Shown here piece after piece: positions 55,101 to 64,000 of a stretch of DNA of 64,000 nucleotides. This DNA comes from Rhopalosiphum padi (Eukaryota > Arthropoda > Insecta > Hemiptera > Aphididae). Position numbers and translations under genes: made by a program. The stretch is from the NCBI RefSeq assembly GCF_020882245.1, contig NC_083597.1, positions 32,280,652 to 32,344,651 on the forward strand, in the 5' to 3' direction. The first letter of the stretch is position 1. Every line of letters starts with the position of its first letter. The notes beneath the pieces are model-generated. The model saw only the letters and a program-made list of their open reading frames with translations, was not told the DNA's origin and made no database searches.

Positions 55101-58100
55101 TTTAGTATTTGTATAGTGTATTTTATATTGGGATAAATGATTTGGGACTTAAGTATATTTTTTTTTTTTAAATGTTATGTTTATACAATTTTGTATATAT
55201 TTAATATAATATACATAAATATACCTATGCATAAAAAATACTTATCTGTAAATTTGTTCTAGTGTCTAGTATGTCGTATGTGATTATAGTCTTCTGAAAT
55301 ACTCAATTTATTTTTGCATAGTAATTGCCATTTGTCATATTGCTTTAAAAATTATCTTTTTTTACTAACATTTTTTTTTAAATTTTAAAATTATTTTAAA
55401 GTTACTTAATATATATTTGTTTTATTTAAAATTATTTATTGTTATTCATCATATTTAGTATATTTAGTAATATTAAACATTTGAATGCCGATATGTAGTT
55501 AAATTTAAAAATGTGTTTAAAAAATAAATTATTATACCTATACGTATAATATACATTATTATGGTCAGCGTTGAGAGGAAGTTATTAGATTTTTGAGTGG
55601 AGTGATGAATGTTTTATAACTATGGGTTTTTTTTTTAGTATTTATTTATTTATCTATTTATTATTATTTTTTGTTGTTATAGGAAGACACTATAGAAATA
55701 GAACATTAATGCTCAGATCATATACTTTGAGGGGGGATTTTTGTAGAAAATTGAATCTAGTTTATTTTTTGATAGCTTTTTATAATTGATTTTAAAATGC
55801 GTTTATTTTCATGAGTTTATTTTGAATTTTTTTGTTGATGCAATAGCAACTAGAAAAACGTATATTTTAAATTTGTTTTAAAAAAAAATATCTAAAAATT
55901 ATAAAAGCATTGAACAATTTTAAATTAAAGCTCTATTTTCTAGATATATGTTACTAATTTAATACAAAACTTCATTCAAAAATATTTATTTTTTAAATTA
56001 AGTTTTTCGCTTACACGACTGTGAATTAAACTTTTTGTTTTAAAACTTTTACATTTTATTGGTATGTATGGTTTATGCTCGTCAGAAAAATAATGAGTTA
56101 CGATTAGGTTAGGTTAGGTTGCTTAAGTAATTTGATTTGATTTTTTTATTTGATACTTTTATAATTTATAAGTTATTTTAAATTTCAATCTATATTTTGT
56201 AAGATTGGTTGATTGTATTTTCTTAATCCATTTAGAGGTTCCTATTAAAGCTTCTAACATTCGAATATGGATACACGAACGTAACATAAAACAGCTTTCA
56301 AAGGTTATTTGGTCTGGACTGGGAGATAAGTTGTTGACTGAGACTAGCAAACAAACAACAGTGAACAAGTTTTTGAAAGCGGTGCCCTATATAATGGTAA
56401 CTTAAATTTCTATACTTTTGTCGAAATACATTTTTTTACTATTGCTTTTTTTCGTTTGTTATAGGGTATTATCAAGGAAATCCATAAAGCTGTTATTGAC
56501 GATAATCTTGAGTTATTGAAAAAATTGAATCGTGATCCTGTTCCTATAGACGTTTTAGCTAGTAAAGACAAGAATGGATTAACTCCATTACATAAGGTTG
56601 AAATAAAGTTATGCTTACAATTAATTTTATAATAATGAAGCCAATTATTTTTCAGGCAGTAGGACTGGGTCGTCTAAGTATTGTAGATTATATAATAAAC
56701 AAAAATCCTAAAACTGTAAATATAAGAGATAATGATGGAAGAACACCTTTACATTATGTTTATATTTCTCCACCGAAACATATTATACCTATGTATAACA
56801 GACTCGTTAAAGCAGGAGCAAATGAAAACGTGATTGATAAGGTTTGTTGTCAATGGCTCAATACTTATGTTATACATACATTAATTATCATTAAATTTAT
56901 ACAATAAATCAATTATTCCAATAATTTATGGTGCATTAGCAATTTTTATGTATAACATGATTTAGTGATTTAAAGAATTATGAGATATTTTTTTTTTAAT
57001 CATCATTTATAAAATAAATATTTTTTTTGAATTTAAATGTAAATAATTTTTTGATAATCTGGCATAACACACTATAATAATATGATAATTTATGTTTTAA
57101 TCTATATATTATGATTTATAATGTATATTGGATACTATATTATCATGTTGACCTATGTACAACGTACAATAATTGATGTTATCTTATATATTTATGTATA
57201 AATATTATTAAATATTATTCACATAGATTTAAATTATTTGTATTTAATTACACTTCATGTTGATAAAAAACATATATTCCTTTTTTTTTAAATTTAAGAA
57301 TGGTAAAACTCCTAAAAGTAATGGTGTGAAGATAAGTGACATTCCTAATGATTTATTAACCATTTTACCAAAAGCACCAAGAATTGCATCCGAGTTTCCG
57401 GCTTCTTGGGATTGGAATATTTTCTATGAGCCTGTTGAAAAAACTGTAAAAAAATTAAATTCTAAAAATGCACCAACTCAAGTATGTATTCATAATATAA
57501 TATACTATAATTGTTTTAAAAACTTTTCTTTATAAATGTTTTAATGTTTGTTTAGGAATCTAAAATACAAACTAATTCAACTACTAGTGGTACAACAAAA
57601 AAAAATCCAACAAATATTGATTTTACCGGCAACGCTGAAATCACAAATGATGTGGAAGATATTGACAATATTAATATTGCAAAAAATGATGCTGAAATTA
57701 CAAATAATGTTGAAAATATCAATAATACTGATGATGTTGATACAAGTGAAAAAAATGATCCTAAGAAAAGGGTTAAAAATTATAATTCTTTAAATATTCA
57801 ATCAGAACCATTAAAAATTGATGATAATATTGATAATAGTGAAAATAATGATCCTAAAAATAGAGATAACAATTTTATTTCTTTATACTCTCGATCGGAA
57901 TTTCAAGACATTGACAATGTTGATAATAATGAATATAACAAAAATAATAATCCTGATAATGATAATGGATACAAAAATTATATTTCATTATATAAAAAAT
58001 CAGAATTTCAAGACATTGTTGACACAAAAAACATTGTTTCAAAACCGAATAGTCTTACGCTGGGTGAGGTTAGACAAGCATTGAATAATGGGTCGCTGGA

Positions 58101-61100
58101 AGACTTTTTACCTATAAATGGCCCGATGTATAAAGATAATAGCTTAAATGATACTAATAAAATAGAATATACTGGTAATAACCTATTGAAGTCTACTAAA
58201 AATCAGGTAAAATATTTATATATATATATAATATAATTATGTAAATAAAAACTTTTTTTATTATAATAGACGAGTTTTTAGATATTAAATTTAGGAAATA
58301 GTAATATAAATTGTTTATTTATTGAATAATTATTTTGTATCTATCTACTTAGTAGTATTATCAATGTTTAGGTAAGTAGTCATATAAAAAAGATACTAAT
58401 GTGTAAAATGTGCAAAAGTGTCTGTAGCAAAGTAGGCAAAAAATGGTTTTAGGTATTTTAATGTAATGGTTAAACTGATTAATAAATTCATTAAAATTAG
58501 AAAATTATTTCTAGATAAATTCATGTATTTATACATAATATGTTACAACGTTATGATATCAATCTAGTAAAAAATTAAATTTTTTTTCTTAAAATTTTGC
58601 TATCTTGAATTAACATAATTACATTATTTAACAAAATATTAGACAGGTATTTTTATTTACTAAAATACAATGTTTATATAAAAAACATAGATGAGTTTGT
58701 CTATACTTTGTGTATTGTATATTAGTGTATGAGATTTAATTTTAGGTGACGACAATCTCTGATTCGACCAGAAACACAGGTTTTGACGTCTTAATAAGAA
58801 TACTTTTCAAACATATTTAGAAATATTTATTTTAGTATTAGTTATCATTTGTATTTAAAATTCGTATTCGAATACTTTTTTTAAAAGTACTCAAAATATT
58901 TAATAAATACTTTTTCAGTTAAATAAATTTGATATTGAAGTATTTATACGTTAATAAAAATACATACTTAATCTTATATTTATAAATATAATAAAATATA
59001 GAATATATAAGTTAAATATTTAATACATTCATTAATAGGTTTAAAAATTTCAGATTCGGGGATGATCAGGTTAGCTATTCTTGTTGTCTGCTAATTTTAT
59101 TAAATCTTATAATACACTATTAAAATTATGACAAACCATTATTTTAGAAACAAAATTTAAAATAGTTAAATACGTAAATATTGGTCATTAGCATTAGCAT
59201 TGAATAGTAAAACGAAAAAAAAAAACCATTTTTTACTATTCTAAAGTAGAAATACGAAAAAAAAATATTTTTAGAGTATTTGTCAAAAATTATTTAAAAT
59301 CGGGTTTCGTAGACTTTCGTTGAAATAATTTAATTTTTGATGACCAGCCACAGTTGAAAAAATACTTAACTTTTTTGTTAATTTTAGCATTTAGCAAAAT
59401 GTAAGATAGGTGGTTGTTGAAACAATAAAGTGACGTTCCAGAATCCCGATATTTGGCATACCGATTGCCACTACTTTGTGCAGAAAACTGTCACTTGAGG
59501 TTAACCTTATATGATATACTAGGTATATGGCTAAGGATAATCTGAAATCCAACATTTGTATTAAAAATAAAAGAACTAGATACTTTTTAACGTTTAAAAG
59601 TATCTAATATGAATATCTTATAATATTCTATCTTTTTTGTGTTTAGGAACGTATAAACTCAGCTCAAATAATAGTAAAACAAGGTAGCTTAGAACAAATT
59701 GCTGACTACATTTTAGATGGTAAATATGAAAAACTCGTAGGAATAACTTCAGAGAATCCAGAAATCCAAGATTTTCTTGATAAAATTCCATTTTATGCAG
59801 TAAGTAATCAATTATTACCAACCCAAATTATAATATTTAATTTTTATGTAGGTACTTTGCATAAAGTCAATAGTTATAATACATTTTGTTGGTATTGAAA
59901 TTTATGCGAAAAGGTTTAGGTAAGGTTATATAATATATAATTTTAACTTTAAAAAAATTGATATTTTGATTTTTAATTGATTAAATAATTCAATAAATTA
60001 TGAAATTTCAAAGAAACAATAAATTATTGAATTTAAATAAAATTTATCTTAAAAAATACGTCTATTTTTTAAATAAAAGTCTATTATTATTATTACCTTA
60101 TCTTTTTCCAACGTTCTTCAAAACATTAAATTTAAACATAAAATATATAAATATATATTACGATTTTCAGAATAAAATTGATCAGATTCATCGTTACTGT
60201 GCTGTAGGAGACTTAGATGAACTAATTCAGCTTCTAGATCGAAAGAAGTTCTGTTTAGCTCGTGAATCTAGAAGTGGCTTAGGCTTAACTCCTTTACATA
60301 CAGCAGTTATCTATGAACAATTTGATGTGTTTGGATACCTAACGGATAAGTTTCCAGAAACTTTAAAATTGAATGACTTGCAAGGATGGACTGCAATCGA
60401 TTATATAAATTGTATGCAAGATAAGACATTTAAAGACAAATTATTTACAGAAAGTAATTTAGAGGTAAGTAAACTTTTGTTTCAAAAGATTCTATTTATA
60501 AGTTTTTAGTTGATCATTTACTTAACAATTTATATTTAATAATAATTAATTTAGTTCCAAAATAACGAAAACAAATTTTTTTTATAAAAACATACTTTTA
60601 AGTATTTAATATCTATTATATTGTTTAAACTGATGGTAACTTTTCTTTGAAATATCAAGAATTTCACGTGACAGACGTTTTATTGTGTTTAATTTTAGCA
60701 AATAATTCGCGGAATTCGCTTTGCAGTCTGTTTTATATGTTGTTTTGACTTTCAAATGTACCTCGTTATTTAGTAGGCAGACTACTGTAATAGATGACAT
60801 TGTGTTAAATTTTAATTCAATAATAAATCATTGTTCATGAAAAACGATTCTGAGTGAAGAAAAAGATAGATCAGTATCTATATTTCTAAGAATAGTTTCT
60901 TTATAATTATATTTATATTATTACTATAATTTTATATTATATGGGTAGATTGGATTAATTAATAACAAAACATGACTTATAATTGATAGGTTAATATTGA
61001 TATATAGTTGAACGATATAAATGGTGTAAATTGTTTGAAATAAATTATTAGAATAAATATTTTGAAAATTTTATTGTGTATAAAAAATAAAAATAAACTT

Positions 61101-63235
61101 AACAGCAAACATTAAGTTATAAAAATAATAAATTGTTTGAAGAAATTTTAATAATTATTTCGTTAATATTTATTTTAATGTACAATGTCTCTTAAATTTA
61201 AATTTCAATCGCTTGTAAAAAAAAATAATCACGACAATGTATTTTTAATATTTTTTGACCACAGTAAGAAATTTTATATTATGAAAGCTTGTATTAAAAT
61301 TACAGTTTTTTAAACAAAAATGTTATCCATGTAAATCAAAAAAATCATACAAAGTAAAAAAATAAAATTTTGGAAATTATATATTCTTGTTTAATATATG
61401 GTAAAATAAATATTTAGTGAAAATTTCAATTCTATGATTTTTTTTTTTAAATTTAAAAACAAATTGATTTTGTTAGATACCGCGTAGTGTTATGTGAATT
61501 TTCATGTTTTACCGCTTTTTTTTCGTAAGAATTTTTAGTTATTGGATGGAGTTATTACGATGGATTAAACAATTTTAATTTCACGGATTTTACTATAGAA
61601 ATATAAACAGTATTATATTTATTTATGTATCGTAACTTACAAGAATATTATGTACTCCCGAAATTGAATTAAAAATTAATTATTAATATTTTGTGCACTG
61701 CTATATAGAATTAATCATTATTATTTATCAGTATACTAATTAAGTACTTATTATTTTTCACATAATATATTAAAAAATAATTTGGTCTAAAAATGGTTAA
61801 ATATAATTAAAATATATTAATATAAAGGTATTATTTGGCAACCGGAAAGTGATAGCCGATAGGTATACATATTATTCCATCCAACCATAATATGATAGAT
61901 CATATGCTTTTAGGAAAGTTCATAATACCGTAGTTTATATTTGATTCTCGAAGTTCATCTTTGCAAAGGTATTAATTAATTTAATATTAAACTTGGAAGT
62001 TTAGTTGGTTATAATATAGGAGTAAATATTAATTTATTTGTTCTTTAAATTTAAAAATCAATAATTTATTAATATTTTTATGTGTAAAAAGTAAACATGT
62101 ATAGGTAGGTATATCTATTTCGTCCATCATTACCTGAATACCATTGTCAATTAAGAGTGATTTGACTAATTTTATACTTGACAGTTATATATACGAACCC
62201 TTGTTGTTGGTTTGTATCCATAGTAATAGTCATGAAATATTCATAGGAATTTCAAGCTGATTACCAAACGGCACCAACTTTTGGAAAATGTGATGTCACA
62301 TTTGATCCAGAGAAGATACGTAAAACTTTAGGTTACGTAACATATAACACGGAAACGGTCAACAACGAAAATATTGATCCAAATATGGACAGTTAATACA
62401 ATTGAAATGGTTTTTAAATAATAATTTATAATAATGGATTTTCTTTACTTAGGATCTTCTACTAGCTCTGGAAAATTACTCTCGGTGGTTATGAGTGCAA
62501 GTCAATTTTCCGCTGAGGACAGAGAATACTTGATTAAAGGTAATTGATTACTAACTGACTGATTAGATCAGTATAAGCACTTGGAAAATATTAAGTACAT
62601 ATTAATTGAAAATTACTATTTATACATATATTTTTTTCAAAGAAATATAATTTATTGAAAAAAATAAAATAAAAGAATAAATTGAATTATCATTATTACA
62701 GCTGTAATAAATTATTAAATTGTTAATATTAGTATCGGTATGTTTTGAAACAATTTATTTGAAAATTTTTTTTTAACGAAAAAAAAAATTAAATTGGATG
62801 AATTAATTTTTTATATAATTTTTGATGTATATTTATTCTTAGTAGATAATAGATTTTTTTTAACATTTATCAAAGCTTAAATATCATATACTATACCTAG
62901 CTTCTAACTTTTCTAAAGTTTGTCTTCATACATATAATAAGGATATACTTCTTTACTTATACATTTAAAAATTTACAAATATTTTTCATATATTTAAGAT
63001 ATATTCATCGATAATCTTTTAAAATTTATAAATATAAGTTTTCAAAATGTTTACTATGAATTATTTAAGTTTTTTAAGTATTTCATAAATTATGATATTT
63101 ATTTTAGCTATCGGAAAACCTCTTACTTCTGGTTTGAAGGAACTTATAAAACGCAGACCATCTAATCCTACTCTTTACTTAGCTGAACATTTGACTAACC
63201 ATTACGATGATCCGCAATTAGATCAAGAAAGCGGA
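49174..63235 (+). CDS. Modular ankyrin-repeat protein with Dpy-30-like motif (3' end not settled)
   Basis: Fourteen exons with matching phases: 49174-49273, 49333-49493, 53061-53297, 53658-53844, 56236-56396, 56465-56596, 56656-56841, 57299-57481, 57556-58206, 59647-59799, 60171-60464, 62247-62391, 62453-62539, 63108-63235; at least 935 residues. Layout: N-terminus with FGLGPNMCYVNYNHPR; module 1 (34-228) = 54-residue domain ending FLQSVPIYL plus ankyrin repeats (GVTILHKV, IPLHYI, LLEAGADPNSLD); module 2 (229-388) ending FLKAVPYIM plus ankyrins (GLTPLHK, GRTPLHYV, LVKAGANENVID); a WDWNIFYEP linker (389-449); Asn/Asp-rich region (450-666); module 3 (667-815) ending FLDKIPFYA plus GLTPLHTAV; then EDREYLIKAIGKPL...RRPSNPTLYLAEHL (about 883-917), resembling a Dpy-30 motif. 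Dpy-30 motifs often occur in ciliary/flagellar proteins; a cytoskeletal or axonemal role is inference. Exon 14 ends in GTAAGT; without splicing, translation stops at 63259. Function unknown. Confidence 0.82.
50559..50728. mobile_element. hAT-like MITE, CAGTGGCG-related, with perfect 8-bp duplication
   Basis: 170 bp starting CAGTATAG and ending CGCCACTG, flanked by ATTTTATG at 50551-50558 and 50729-50736. An internal CCAGTAGCGTATACAG at 50608 resembles the usual family start, so the left end may be rearranged. The CACTCCCCTCGATTGCGCCACTG right end matches the style of copies 1 and 2. Confidence 0.75.
52472..53009. mobile_element. Foldback miniature element with 5-bp duplication
   Basis: 538 bp with ends CAGGTGATTCTTTTATAATG / CATAATAAAAAAATCACCCTG and flanks AATAC (52467-52471 and 53010-53014). 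The left half (TATTCCGAAG...AAATCAAATTTCGAACGAG...GTTTATGATTTATAGG) is repeated inverted in the right half (CATAAATTACTCCTCCAAAATTTGATTTTTAG...TTTGCAATATAAT), so it could form a long hairpin. It ends 51 bp before exon 3 of the ankyrin gene. Confidence 0.68.
54014..55950 (+). repeat. Composite interspersed repeat, copy B, in intron 4 of the ankyrin gene
   Basis: Starts GGTAGGCAAGTGGGTATCGC and carries the same units as copy A at 21140-23335 in the same orientation: ACGATTCTGAATGGA, then TTCAGAATCTAAAATAAA, then the 0.9-kb block starting AACAATAGATTTTATTTG at 54989. Over 54990-55850 it is nearly identical to 22093-22945 by eye, while the first kilobase is more diverged. A 70-90 bp segment present in copy A (22955-23030) is missing at about 55855. 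Confidence 0.8.
58207..59646 (+). other. Intron 9 of the ankyrin/Dpy-30 gene
   Basis: 1.4 kb of AT-rich intron. Nothing recognisable as a gene. Donor GTAAAA is weak; the acceptor is GTGTTTAG. Confidence 0.5.
60465..62246 (+). other. Intron 11 of the ankyrin/Dpy-30 gene, repeat relic
   Basis: 1.8 kb. Segment about 60830-61560 (AAAACGATTCTGAGTGAAG, TTTTGTTAGATACCGCGTAG, GTTATGTGAATTTTCATG) is an old, diverged copy of the composite repeat seen at 21.1 and 54.0 kb. The rest is AT-rich. Confidence 0.45.
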
Positions 63236-64000
63236 GTAAGTTTGGCTAAGTTTATATAATTTAAAAACTAAAATTTAACTAAATCATAATTATTTAGATT
63301 TCTTTTTGACATATAGTGTAACTTAAAATAATTTTTAAGTGAGATTAAATTATAAAGATTGTAATGAATGCATTGTAATTTTATTTTGGGACTTAAAAAA
63401 ATGTATTAATTATTTTTTATTAAAACAAAAATGTTTATTTAATGACTATGATAAATAAAATAATAAATAAAACAATTTTTTAAAATAGATAAATAGCCCT
63501 ACATTTTCTTTATTTTTGGGTATTATTTTTCTTAAGGCGCTTTTAAATGTATATTGTATTCTTGTTCTAAAATAATTAATATAGTCTCAAATTATAATTG
63601 TTGTATAGTTAATGTATTTTATAATTTCTTTAGTTACCATTTCTGTTTTGACTAATACAATTTTATGTTAATATATTTTGTTTATATTACATTTTTTAAC
63701 ATGATTTATCTGTGTGTTTGATGGAATATTGTGTCTAATCGTGTGCTTTTTATAAACAAAAATAAAAATATCACTAAAATACAGAAATATTTTGATTTAA
63801 ATGAACGATTTTTTTTGATTCTACGTCCAGTATTTTAAATTTAAATCATAAATAGTAAATTTTGAAAATCAAATTTTGAATGATTATAATCATATCCTAT
63901 CACAATGGTTGGCTGAAACAATCCTTTATGGTGGTTTCATTGCCACTATATTGTGTTCAGGTTTTGCAACCCAGAGTTCAGACACACGATATATTAAATG
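63236..64000 (+). other. 3' flank or intron at the window edge
   Basis: AT-rich to about 63900, then a less AT-rich patch (63905-63985, ATGGTTGGCTGAAAC, GGTTTTGCAACCCAGAG) of unknown nature. It is either the 3' UTR of the ankyrin/Dpy-30 gene (if exon 14 reads through to the stop at 63257-63259) or part of its next intron. The window cannot decide. Confidence 0.35.

Noticed and set aside
23740..56120. TTAGG runs as telomeric sequence
   Set aside because: Only about three units each at 23740 and 56106; interstitial chance or repeat-derived.
57548..58084. Open frames at 57548-57793 and 57818-58084 in other phases
   Set aside because: They are shadows of the Asn/Asp-rich exon 9, whose frame joins properly to both neighbours.
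1..64000. CRISPR arrays, bacterial operons or tRNA genes
   Set aside because: No spaced identical repeats, no polycistronic layout and no cloverleaf-like sequence were noticed; intron-rich genes show this is eukaryotic nuclear DNA.

Overview
The window looks like nuclear DNA of an insect, most likely an aphid or a close hemipteran relative. It is very AT-rich, its genes are split into short exons with GT-AG introns, recurrent TAGGTAGGTACCTAT-like strings and TTAGG runs occur, and many small DNA transposons are present. The species call is inference; the eukaryotic gene structure is read directly from the sequence.

Five protein-coding genes can be assembled exon by exon. (1) 6505-8213, minus: a two-exon, 220-residue four-helix membrane protein, possibly TMEM237-like. 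(2) 9003-11631, plus: signal peptidase complex subunit 1 (SPCS1/Spase12), four exons, with a dead mariner in intron 3; genes 1 and 2 are divergent and share an upstream region. (3) 27652-38265, plus: nicotinate phosphoribosyltransferase (NAPRT), 13 exons, 550 residues, with a candidate in-frame 48-nt cassette exon. (4) 41261-43278, minus: adenylyl cyclase-associated protein (CAP/capulet), five coding exons, 418 residues, with a probable 5' UTR exon near 45.2-45.6 kb. (5) 49174 to at least 63235, plus: a multi-exon protein of at least 935 residues made of repeated '54-residue domain + ankyrin' modules, an Asn/Asp-rich tandem-repeat linker and a C-terminal Dpy-30-like motif. I could not tie gene 5 to a named family and consider it the most interesting object here.

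The rest is repeat-rich intergenic and intronic DNA. About 0-6.5 kb is gene-poor apart from a GC-rich island at 3.24-4.14 kb that looks like an orphan promoter or 5' exon. About 11.8-27.1 kb is gene-free and packed with hAT-like miniature elements (several with perfect 8-bp target duplications), a nested pair, an inverted-repeat element interrupted by a MITE, and a 2.2-kb composite repeat. 38.5-41.2 kb and 45.7-49.1 kb are intergenic, the latter containing an unusual foldback element built of ACGTATAATATACG-type words. A second, near-identical copy of part of the 22-kb composite repeat sits in an intron of gene 5. The genes are unrelated housekeeping or structural functions (secretion, NAD salvage, actin turnover, possibly cilium or sperm axoneme) and show no operon-like logic.
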